Shown here piece by piece: positions 1-5,334 of a DNA stretch of 5,365 nucleotides (position 1 is the stretch's first letter; every line of letters starts with the position of its first letter). The notes below the pieces were generated by a model. The model worked only from the letters and a program-made list of their open reading frames with translations, searched no databases and was not told the origin of the DNA. This DNA comes from an uncultured Mycoplasmatota bacterium (GTDB taxonomy: Bacteria > Bacillota_I > Bacilli_A > RF39 > UBA660), in NCBI GenBank assembly GCA_948472605.1, contig CAOKUH010000098.1, forward strand, positions 1-5,365, written 5' to 3'. A program made the position numbers and the translations under genes.

Positions 1-2
1 AA

Positions 3-344
3 TTTTCAACCTGTTGCACTTGGTTTACTTATTACACTTTTATAGTACCAAAATACATTACAAAAGATGATACTGATATTTATAATTATGACAAGTTTTT
101 TGAAAACCTATTAATTGAGTACGAAACAAAGGATTTGTTGATTATTTTACATTACATTACAGCAAGAGTACTAGATCATGATTTTGTCGATGAGAATGGT
201 GAAAAAATAGCAAATAAGTTTGGGTATCTAAAAAACTCTATTTTAAATAATATAGATAGATTAAAAAATAATGAACTTGAATGGGATGAAGAACTAGGCT
301 GGTTTAAAGATGTTGAAGAAGATATTGAGCATGAAATGTGGTAA
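3..344 (+). CDS. 3' end of a possible replication initiator/replisome-organiser protein (partial)
   Basis: This reading frame is open from the left edge to a TAA at 342-344 (about 113 residues), so the gene starts outside the window. The TTG at 135 and other internal codons have no convincing ribosome binding site and are unlikely to be the true start. The C-terminal part reads as a helical, acidic segment with the phrase DENGEKIANKFGYLKNSILN followed by NNIDRL. This recalls the C-terminal regions of phage and plasmid replication initiators and DnaD-like replisome organisers, where 'D-G-x-x-I-x-N-x-F-G-Y' is followed by a helix. No catalytic motif is visible. The first 13 codons read oddly (two adjacent Cys, one Trp), while frame 1 over bases 1-42 reads as an ordinary hydrophobic peptide, so a frameshift near base 40 is possible. 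The coding frame is clear from about base 48 onward; the replication call is only a resemblance. Confidence 0.5.
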   Translation, partial: FSTCCTWFTYYTFIVPKYITKDDTDIYNYDKFFENLLIEYETKDLLIILHYITARVLDHDFVDENGEKIANKFGYLKNSILNNIDRLKNNELEWDEELGWFKDVEEDIEHEMW

Positions 345-370
345 TACCTATATTAAATTAGTAGGAAAAA

Positions 371-379
371 TGGTATAAT
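371..379 (+). promoter_or_regulatory. Extended -10 promoter for the radical SAM gene and probably the operon
   Basis: TGG followed by a perfect TATAAT (374-379) gives a TGnTATAAT extended -10 element. No good -35 box is present at 16-18 bp spacing (351-356 reads tattaa), which extended -10 promoters can tolerate. The predicted transcription start near 386 would leave a leader of about 17 nt before the ATG at 403. This is the best promoter seen upstream of the seven-gene run. Confidence 0.6.
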
Positions 380-389
380 TAATTTACTT

Positions 390-396
390 GATGAGG
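390..396 (+). promoter_or_regulatory. Ribosome binding site that sets the radical SAM start at 403
   Basis: GATGAGG lies 6 nt before the ATG at 403. The upstream in-frame TTG (388) and ATG (391) overlap this site, lack a ribosome binding site of their own and sit almost on the predicted transcription start, so they are poor starts. Confidence 0.6.
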
Positions 397-402
397 TATT
401 TT

Positions 403-1236
403 ATGGTTATAAAAGAAATAGAAATTAAAGAATATTTAACAAAGTCAAATCTTCCAGCAAGTGATTATGTTATCAATCCTTATGTTGGATGTCCACATGG
501 TTGCAAATATTGTTATGCATCATTCATGAAAAGATTTACGGGACATACAGAAGATTGGGGAACTTTTGTAGACATTAAAAAAAGTGAAAAGAAAATTAAT
601 TTAAATAAAATAAGTAAAAAATCTGTATTTTTATCTTCTGTAACAGATTGCTATAATCCATTAGAAGAAAAATATAGGTTAACTAGAAATATTTTAGAAC
701 AATTAGTTGATTCAGATTGTTATTTGTCTATTTCAACAAAGTCCAAACTAATACTAAGAGATATTGATCTATTAAAACAAGTTAAAAATTTAACCATAAG
801 CATATCAATTAATACACTTGATGAAAATTTTAGAAAAGATATGGATAATGCAAGTACAATAAGAGAAAGGTTAGATACTTTAAAAGAATTGCATGATAAT
901 GGCATTAAAACTGTTTTATTTATGTCACCTATATTTCCTTTTATTACTGAATGGAAAGAAATAATAGAAGAATCTAAAAATTATATTGATGAATATTGGT
1001 TTGAAAATCTTAATTTGAGAGGACAATATAAAACTTATATAATGAATTACATCAAAGAAAAATATCCTAAATATTATGATAATTATGTTACTATTTATCT
1101 AAAAAATGATAAAAAATATTGGAACAATTTAGCGAATCAAATCAATGATTATTGTGATAAAAATAGTATAAATTACATTAATTATTTTTATCATGAAGAG
1201 TTGGTAAAAAACAAGAAAGAAATGCAGAAATCATAG
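403..1236 (+). CDS. Radical SAM protein, SPL-like, 'mobile pair protein B' type
   Basis: About 277 residues from ATG 403. The radical SAM cluster motif is Cys30-x3-Cys34-x2-Cys37 inside NPYVGCPHGCKYCYASF, which would bind a [4Fe-4S] cluster and S-adenosylmethionine. The residues just after it (MKRFTGH, then DWGTF) and the segment TDCYNPLE (81-88) place it in the spore-photoproduct-lyase-like branch. STKSKLILRDIDLL (111-124) is the next barrel element. The N-terminal half looks like the proteins named 'radical SAM mobile pair protein B' in Firmicute mobile elements. Family members of this type have no established substrate. The three cluster Cys are intact and the length looks full, so it is probably active. 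The usual neighbours of that family, a second radical SAM protein (A) and a MarR-type regulator, are not in this window. The DUF5680 gene follows after 32 bp. The radical SAM call is very secure; the subfamily name is from recognition, not a search. Confidence 0.93.
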   Translation: MVIKEIEIKEYLTKSNLPASDYVINPYVGCPHGCKYCYASFMKRFTGHTEDWGTFVDIKKSEKKINLNKISKKSVFLSSVTDCYNPLEEKYRLTRNILEQLVDSDCYLSISTKSKLILRDIDLLKQVKNLTISISINTLDENFRKDMDNASTIRERLDTLKELHDNGIKTVLFMSPIFPFITEWKEIIEESKNYIDEYWFENLNLRGQYKTYIMNYIKEKYPKYYDNYVTIYLKNDKKYWNNLANQINDYCDKNSINYINYFYHEELVKNKKEMQKS

Positions 1237-1268
1237 ATTGTAATATTGATTACGAATGGAGGAAAGTT

Positions 1269-1736
1269 ATGAATCAAGATTTAATAAAGTTTTTAATTGA
1301 AGCTAAAAAGCAAACTTATGCAAATGAAAATGTAAAAAAGAGTGTATCTACAAGAATTGGCTCACATGACTATGAATATAGTTCTCATGATATGACTTAT
1401 CACGATACCTATTTTGGTGGTACAAAATTTATTGGAGAAGAAGTTGTTTATTTAGGTGATACTACTCCAATTTGGGGTATGAACTATTATGGAGTTACTT
1501 TAGATGAATCATTAAGTGAAGAAGCGATGGACAAGGCACTTAGACCTGCACTTATGCAAGTTGGAAATGATAATATAATTCCTGTAAGAGGTCCCAAAGA
1601 ATATATCAATGGAGAATATAAATATACATTTAATGTTTTAGGAGATATTGATTATTTTGAAGGTGAAGAAACTATTTATAAAAATGATGTAAAAATTTAT
1701 TGTTTAAAATGCCATGGTGGAATAATAAAGAGGTAA
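1269..1736 (+). CDS. DUF5680 domain protein
   Basis: A 155-residue soluble protein that matches the DUF5680 pattern over its whole length. It has an N-terminal LIKFLIEAKKQTYAN helix (5-19), a central RIGSHDYEY (29-37), DTYFGGTKFIGEE (46-58), PIWGMNYYG (67-75), and a C-terminal half with RGPKEYINGEYKYTF (107-121) and a closing KCHGGII (147-153). The family has no known reaction that I can name. It is small, acidic and aromatic-rich, commonly a lone accessory gene in Firmicutes. The repeated Tyr/Asp/His in the first half could form a ligand pocket, but that is speculation. The start is well supported: TGGAGG at 1257-1262 lies 6 nt before the ATG. The gene follows the radical SAM gene on the same strand and ends 44 bp before the RhuM gene. 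There is no signal peptide or membrane segment. Confidence 0.85.
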   Translation: MNQDLIKFLIEAKKQTYANENVKKSVSTRIGSHDYEYSSHDMTYHDTYFGGTKFIGEEVVYLGDTTPIWGMNYYGVTLDESLSEEAMDKALRPALMQVGNDNIIPVRGPKEYINGEYKYTFNVLGDIDYFEGEETIYKNDVKIYCLKCHGGIIKR

Positions 1737-1760
1737 AATATTTGATTGAAATATAACAAA

Positions 1761-1770
1761 AGGAAGGAGG
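1761..1770 (+). promoter_or_regulatory. Strong ribosome binding site of the RhuM gene
   Basis: AGGAAGGAGG is the strongest Shine-Dalgarno sequence in the window. It lies 10 nt before the ATG at 1781 and suggests well-translated RhuM mRNA. No terminator is seen in this 44-bp gap. Confidence 0.65.
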
Positions 1771-1780
1771 ATTTTTGTAA

Positions 1781-2788
1781 ATGCAAATAGACAAACTAAA
1801 AGATTTAATTTTATATCAAAGTGAAAATACAAATAAATCTATTGAGGTACTTTATGATAATGAAGATTTTTGGTTAACACAAAAGACTATGGGAGAGCTT
1901 TTTAATGTGGTGGAAAATAATATTACTTATCACTTACAAAACATTTTTAAAAGTGGTGAATTAAATAAAGATTCAGTTACTCAAAAAATTAGAGTAACTG
2001 CCTCGGATGGTAAGAATTATAACACTTCCTTCTATAGTTTGGATGCAATTATAGCTGTTGGTTATCGTGTTAATTCAAAAGAAGCCACTGATTTTAGAAT
2101 ATGGGCTACAAATACTTTAAAAGAATATATAAAAAAAGGATTTGTATTAAATACAGAGTTATTAAAAAACGGACCTAAATTTGGGAAAGATTATTTTGAT
2201 GAATTATTAGTTAAAATTAAAGAAATTAGAGCTAGTGAAAGAAGATTTTATCAAAAGATTACAGATATTTATAAAGAATGTAGTTACGATTATGATAAAA
2301 ATAGTGAAACAACAAAAGAATTCTATAAAAATGTGCAGAACAAACTCCACTTTGCTATCACAGGAATGACAGCACCAGAGATTATATATAATAGAGTTGA
2401 CTCAAAAAAAGATTATATGGGACTCCAAACTTGGAAGAATGCCCCTAATGGTAAAATACTTGAAACAGATGTTGTAATTGCTAAAAACTATCTATCAGAG
2501 GAAGAAATAAATGAACTTAACAATTTAGTGTCTATGTATTTAGATTTTGCCGAAAGACAAGTTAAACTAGGTCATATCATTTCCATGCAGGAATGGAAAG
2601 AAAAATTAGAAATGTTTTTAAATTTAAATGAATATAACATTTTAAAAGATAATGGTAAAATTAAAAGAGAAATTGCAGATAAACTAGCGTTAGATGAATA
2701 TGAAAAATATCGTGTAGTACAAGATCAAAAATATATATCAGATTTTGATGAATTAGTATTAGAAACTAAAAATATTGATTCACAATAA
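1781..2788 (+). CDS. RhuM family protein (virulence RhuM/phage-type)
   Basis: A 335-residue protein matching the RhuM family end to end; the family is named after a protein of Salmonella pathogenicity island 3. The N-terminal part has FWLTQKTMGELFNV (30-43) and ITYHLQNIFKSGEL (48-61), which read as a winged-helix/HTH-like DNA-binding unit. It is followed by VTASDGKNYNTSFYSLDAII (72-91) and VGYRVNSKEATDFRIWA (93-109), as in phage anti-repressor-like N-terminal domains. The C-terminal half contains FGKDYFDELL (134-143), IREI-type helix IKEIRASERRFYQKITDIY (146-164), FAITGMTAPEIIYNR (191-205), and AKNYLSEEEINELN (234-247). Length and blocks are intact, so this is not a remnant. RhuM proteins are frequent on prophages, integrative elements and near restriction or defence genes. 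Their biochemical role is not settled. No partner such as a restriction subunit or Fic toxin lies beside it here. Confidence 0.93.
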   Translation: MQIDKLKDLILYQSENTNKSIEVLYDNEDFWLTQKTMGELFNVVENNITYHLQNIFKSGELNKDSVTQKIRVTASDGKNYNTSFYSLDAIIAVGYRVNSKEATDFRIWATNTLKEYIKKGFVLNTELLKNGPKFGKDYFDELLVKIKEIRASERRFYQKITDIYKECSYDYDKNSETTKEFYKNVQNKLHFAITGMTAPEIIYNRVDSKKDYMGLQTWKNAPNGKILETDVVIAKNYLSEEEINELNNLVSMYLDFAERQVKLGHIISMQEWKEKLEMFLNLNEYNILKDNGKIKREIADKLALDEYEKYRVVQDQKYISDFDELVLETKNIDSQ

Positions 2789-2831
2789 TAAAATAATTGA
2801 GAATTTCTGAACTAAAGAAAGGAAAAACAAA

Positions 2832-3629
2832 ATGAATAATAAAGAAATTGCTGTCGTGGTTAGTAATGATAATAAAGATGTTAGCGTAATTAAAACAATA
2901 GATGCAATTAAAAATGCAGGATTTAAAAATGTTTTTGTGCAATGGTACAATAAAGAATGGAATCCTACGCAAGAAGAACAATTAAAATATATTAAAGAAA
3001 AAGGATTAAATGTCATTTTTGCACATTTAGGATATCAAAATATAAATGATTTATGGCTTGAGGATGATAATGGTGATAAATTAGTTGATAGATATAGAAA
3101 TGATATTAAAATTTGTAAAGGAAATAATATCCCTATGGTTGTTATGCATTTAACAAGCAAAAGTGAAGCTCCTCAATACAATGAAATAGGTTTGAAAAGA
3201 TTACAAGAAATTGTAGATTATGCTGAATCGTTAAATATAAAAGTAGCTTTTGAAAATACAAAAATAAAAGGTTATTTAGATTATGTAATTAAAAATATTC
3301 ATAACGAAAATGTTGGAATATGTTTTGATTCAGGACATTATCATGTTCATTTTAATGATGAATTAGATTTTTCTGTTTTTAAAGATAGAATATTTGCAGT
3401 ACATCTTCATGATAATGATAAAAGCGATGATTTACACCTTATGCCTTTTGATGGAACATTGGATTGGAAAAGAGTTATCAAAAATTTAAAAGAATGCAAT
3501 TATGATGAACCAATAACAATGGAACTTTGTTATAGATATGAATATTTAGAAATGGGGATTGAAAATTTTTATAAAAAAGGTTACGAGGTTGGAAATAAAT
3601 TAAAAGAAATGTTTGAAAGGAGTGAATAA
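2832..3629 (+). CDS. Sugar phosphate isomerase/epimerase-like TIM barrel protein
   Basis: A 265-residue cytoplasmic protein with the xylose isomerase-like/endonuclease IV-like (AP_endonuc_2) TIM barrel. The metal-site strands are visible in order: FAHLGY (H65), VVMHLT (H106), AFENT (E141), CFDSGHYHVH (D166 and H169), AVHLHDND (H191/H193, D194), LHLMPFDGTLDW (H202 and D207) and ITMELCY (E231). This set of His, Asp and Glu is what the family uses to bind one or more divalent metals, so an active enzyme is likely. Members isomerise or epimerise sugars and sugar phosphates, or cut DNA at abasic sites. The short length and lack of DNA-binding loops that I recognise favour a small-molecule isomerase/epimerase. 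It starts after an AGAAAGG site about 9 nt upstream of the ATG. The Nudix gene begins 6 bp after its stop, which suggests cotranscription and translational coupling. The substrate cannot be told from sequence. Confidence 0.88.
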   Translation: MNNKEIAVVVSNDNKDVSVIKTIDAIKNAGFKNVFVQWYNKEWNPTQEEQLKYIKEKGLNVIFAHLGYQNINDLWLEDDNGDKLVDRYRNDIKICKGNNIPMVVMHLTSKSEAPQYNEIGLKRLQEIVDYAESLNIKVAFENTKIKGYLDYVIKNIHNENVGICFDSGHYHVHFNDELDFSVFKDRIFAVHLHDNDKSDDLHLMPFDGTLDWKRVIKNLKECNYDEPITMELCYRYEYLEMGIENFYKKGYEVGNKLKEMFERSE

Positions 3630-3635
3630 AACTTT

Positions 3636-4151
3636 ATGGAACTAATAGAAATTGTTGATAGAGATGGTAATTTTACAGGACAAATTATAGATAAAGAAGA
3701 AGCACATGATAATAATTTATTGCATAATGAAGTTGCAGTATTTATAATCAATGATAAGAAGCAAGTATTACTTCAAAAAAGAAGTGCTAATAAAAGATTT
3801 AATCCAAATAAGTGGGCTTTATGTGCTGGACATGTAGATGCAGGAGAAAGTTTAGAATCAGCAGCTTTAAGGGAGTTAAAAGAAGAAGTGGGAATATATA
3901 TTACTACAAGCGATCTAAAACCATTTGCAGAAAGAGAATTTACAATAAGAGATTCAAATTCACATGTTACTTATTTTTACTATACTAAATCAAATTTAAA
4001 TGAAAAGGATTTTATTATTCAAAAAGAAGAATTATCAGAAGTAAAATGGTTTAATATAGATGAAGTAATAGACATGATAAAATCTAAAGATGATTCAACA
4101 GTATTTAGAGAAGAAAGATTAAGCCTTTTTGAAGAATTAAAAAATGTATAA
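3636..4151 (+). CDS. Nudix hydrolase, YfcD/IPP-isomerase-like clade
   Basis: A 171-residue protein with a complete Nudix box at 65-87: G65-x5-E71-x7-R79-E80-x2-E83-E84-x-G86-I87, supplying the Mg2+-binding glutamates for hydrolysis of nucleoside diphosphate-linked substrates. The opening IVDRDGNFTGQIIDKEEAHD (6-25), then LLHNEVAVFIIN (28-39), LLQKRSANKRFNPNKW (45-60) and CAGHVDAGES (63-72), is typical of the subgroup related to type 1 isopentenyl diphosphate isomerase and E. coli YfcD. Members of this subgroup are mostly hydrolases of unknown substrate. A true IPP isomerase would have an active-site Cys and Glu in other contexts, which I do not see clearly, so hydrolase is the safer label. 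AAAGGAG (3616-3622) lies inside the end of the preceding gene, 13 nt before the ATG, so translation is probably coupled to the TIM barrel gene. Confidence 0.93.
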   Translation: MELIEIVDRDGNFTGQIIDKEEAHDNNLLHNEVAVFIINDKKQVLLQKRSANKRFNPNKWALCAGHVDAGESLESAALRELKEEVGIYITTSDLKPFAEREFTIRDSNSHVTYFYYTKSNLNEKDFIIQKEELSEVKWFNIDEVIDMIKSKDDSTVFREERLSLFEELKNV

Positions 4152-4155
4152 AAAA

Positions 4156-4163
4156 GATGAGGA
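4156..4163 (+). promoter_or_regulatory. Ribosome binding site that sets the ASCH start at 4172
   Basis: GATGAGGA repeats the GATGAGG used by the radical SAM gene and sits about 9 nt before the ATG at 4172. The upstream ATG at 4157 is part of this site and has only A-rich sequence in front of it, so the shorter protein is preferred. Confidence 0.6.
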
Positions 4164-4171
4164 ATAACAGT

Positions 4172-4624
4172 ATGTATAGTCAAATAATTAAAAATCTTGA
4201 GGAACAATTATCTATTAAAGAATTAACAAAAATAAAAAATACATCATTACATTTAGGTATATTTACTGAACCTTATTTAACATATATGTTGGAAGGGAAG
4301 AAAACTATTGAATCAAGATTTAGTAAAAATAAAATACTGCCATATAATCAAATATCTAAAGATAATATAGTTATTGTAAAAAAATCTAGCGGAAATGTAG
4401 TGGCGTATTTTACTATAAAAGAAGTATTATTCTTTAATTTAAATGAAACTTCAATAGATGAAATAAAGAATAAATACAGTAAACAATTATGTGTGGATGA
4501 AAGTTTTTGGCTTAGTAAAAGCAATAGCAATTATGCAACATTAATAATTATAGATAAAATTGTCAAATTAAATCCATTTCACATAGATAAAAAAGGAATG
4601 CAGACTTGGGTTAAATTAAAGTAG
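4172..4624 (+). CDS. ASCH domain (PUA-like) protein
   Basis: About 150 residues from ATG 4172; an in-frame ATG at 4157 would add five residues but lacks a ribosome binding site. The ASCH signature is visible: LHLGIFTEPYLTYMLEGKKT (26-45), where GKKTIESR (42-49) is the characteristic G-x-K-x-x-E-x-R loop, then LPYNQISKDNIVIVKKSSG (56-74), VVAYFTIKEVLF (76-87), and a C-terminal YATLIIIDKIVKL (121-133) strand ending in GMQTWVKL. The N-terminal 20 residues form a helix. ASCH domains share the PUA fold and are thought to bind RNA or nucleotides; some act as RNases or as N4-acetylcytidine amidohydrolases (E. coli YqfB). The K and E/R of the GKKTIESR loop are present, so activity is possible, but the substrate is unknown. 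The gene lies between two Nudix genes with gaps of 20 and 35 bp. Confidence 0.85.
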   Translation: MYSQIIKNLEEQLSIKELTKIKNTSLHLGIFTEPYLTYMLEGKKTIESRFSKNKILPYNQISKDNIVIVKKSSGNVVAYFTIKEVLFFNLNETSIDEIKNKYSKQLCVDESFWLSKSNSNYATLIIIDKIVKLNPFHIDKKGMQTWVKLK

Positions 4625-4659
4625 GAGCTAGTAATAATTAAAGAAAGTAGAGGATTTAT

Positions 4660-5166
4660 ATGAAGCCAATAAGAAAAGCTGTAAGAACATTTTTATTAGA
4701 AGAAGATAAAGTCTTAGCAATTAAATACATTACAAATGATGATAAGCAAGATTTTTATGATATTCCTGGCGGAAAAATTGAAGATGGTGAAACAAGAGAA
4801 CAAACAGCTATTAGAGAATTTAAAGAAGAAGCTGGTATAGATATTTTTAAACTACAGTATGCAGGTAATTTAATTGTTGAATATCCAGATAGAATATTTG
4901 ACTTTGATGTATTTATAGCATCAGAATATAAAGGAATGCCACAAATGACTGAAGAAAATTCATCAGAGTGGATAAAAATAAATGATTTATTACAAAAAGA
5001 AAAAAAGTTTGCAGAAATATATTTATTAGACAATAATCATAAAACAAATTTATTAAATAAAACAAATTTTAAATTTCATTTTATAACTGATCAAAATCAT
5101 TATTTGGTAGATGAAATAATTTATCAAAATCTTGATGAATTTTGGAAAGAACATTTACAAAGTTAA
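4660..5166 (+). CDS. MutT-type Nudix hydrolase
   Basis: A 168-residue protein with a full Nudix box at 38-60: G38-x5-E44-x7-R52-E53-F-K-E56-E57-A-G59-I60, preceded by FYDIPGGKIEDGE, the usual MutT/ADP-ribose pyrophosphatase-like opening. Strands AVRTFLLEEDKVLAIKY (7-23) and AGNLIVEYPDRIFDFDVFIA (68-87) complete the fold core, and SSEWIKINDLL (101-111) is the common C-terminal 'W-hydrophobic' element that closes the domain. The last ~50 residues are a polar, Asn/Lys/His-rich extension with no motif I recognise. The likely reaction is Mg2+-dependent hydrolysis of a nucleoside triphosphate or diphosphate-X, as in oxidised-dNTP clean-up; the substrate cannot be assigned. It is clearly a different subgroup from the Nudix protein at 3636-4151, so the pair is not a recent duplication. 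AGAGGA at 4649-4654 serves as ribosome binding site. It is the last gene of the run. Confidence 0.93.
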   Translation: MKPIRKAVRTFLLEEDKVLAIKYITNDDKQDFYDIPGGKIEDGETREQTAIREFKEEAGIDIFKLQYAGNLIVEYPDRIFDFDVFIASEYKGMPQMTEENSSEWIKINDLLQKEKKFAEIYLLDNNHKTNLLNKTNFKFHFITDQNHYLVDEIIYQNLDEFWKEHLQS

Positions 5167-5174
5167 ATCAGAAG

Positions 5175-5200
5175 AAAAATAGTATTTTTTGCTTTTTTTT
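5175..5200 (+). terminator. Possible weak intrinsic terminator after the last gene
   Basis: AAAAATA (5175-5181) and TATTTTT (5183-5189) are complementary, followed by GC and a run of eight T (5193-5200). The order stem then T-tract is that of a Rho-independent terminator, but the stem is all A:T and would be weak. It lies 8 bp after the last stop codon, a sensible site for an operon end. Confidence 0.3.
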
Positions 5201-5225
5201 AAAATTTGAAAAAAAATTTTAAAAA
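5196..5225. repeat. Perfect 12-bp AT-only inverted repeat
   Basis: TTTTTAAAATTT (5196-5207) is the exact reverse complement of AAATTTTAAAAA (5214-5225), with a 6-base spacer gaaaaa. It could be part of a bidirectional terminator or a bent A-tract region. In such AT-rich DNA some matching is expected by chance, though 12 perfect pairs is long. Confidence 0.5.
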
Positions 5226-5284
5226 TTCTCACAAAGTCTTATAAACAAAGGAAAAAATGAGTGCTATAAATTTTTAATTTTCCG

Positions 5285-5313
5285 TTTACGTTCCGCTTAG
5301 AATGTGTTATTAT
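5285..5313 (+). promoter_or_regulatory. Candidate promoter reading out of the right edge
   Basis: TTTACG (5285-5290, four of six matches to TTGACA) and TATTAT (5308-5313, five of six to TATAAT) are separated by 17 bp. A TG at 5305-5306 gives an extended -10. Transcription would begin near 5320, about 33 bp before a possible tRNA start at 5353. The 5167-5365 region otherwise holds no gene that I can see. Confidence 0.4.
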
Positions 5314-5334
5314 CTTTACTTTTGCAACAAAAAC

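Noticed and set aside
135..344. A complete 69-residue gene starting at TTG 135
   Set aside because: The frame stays open to the left edge, there is no ribosome binding site before 135, and codons upstream of it (from about base 48) read like the same protein, so it is the end of a longer gene.
1237..1268. Internal promoter before the DUF5680 gene (TAATAT at 1241-1246)
   Set aside because: No -35 element at a proper distance and no correctly spaced TG; in such AT-rich DNA a -10-like hexamer is expected often.
2795..2815. Small palindrome AGAATTTCT in the gap before the TIM barrel gene
   Set aside because: Only four pairs around one central base; too short to call a terminator or operator.
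2766..3016. Two overlapping hydrophobic minus-strand frames resembling small membrane proteins
   Set aside because: They lie opposite the start of the TIM barrel gene, whose forward frame is conserved. The Phe/Ile/Leu richness is the reverse complement of Lys/Asn/Glu codons.
2832..3629. Endonuclease IV (abasic-site DNA repair nuclease)
   Set aside because: The metal-binding pattern is of the shared TIM barrel superfamily, but the specific signature blocks of endonuclease IV are not seen, so the broader isomerase/epimerase-like label is kept.
3636..4151. True isopentenyl diphosphate isomerase
   Set aside because: The protein shares the opening and GHVxAGE context of that clade, but I cannot place the isomerase active-site Cys/Glu pair, and its full Nudix box fits hydrolases.
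4755..5033. Minus-strand open frame of 92 codons opposite the MutT-type Nudix gene
   Set aside because: It is antisense to a clear Nudix box, has no ribosome binding site and shows no motif; Ser/Ile-rich composition is what antisense of AT-rich coding DNA gives.
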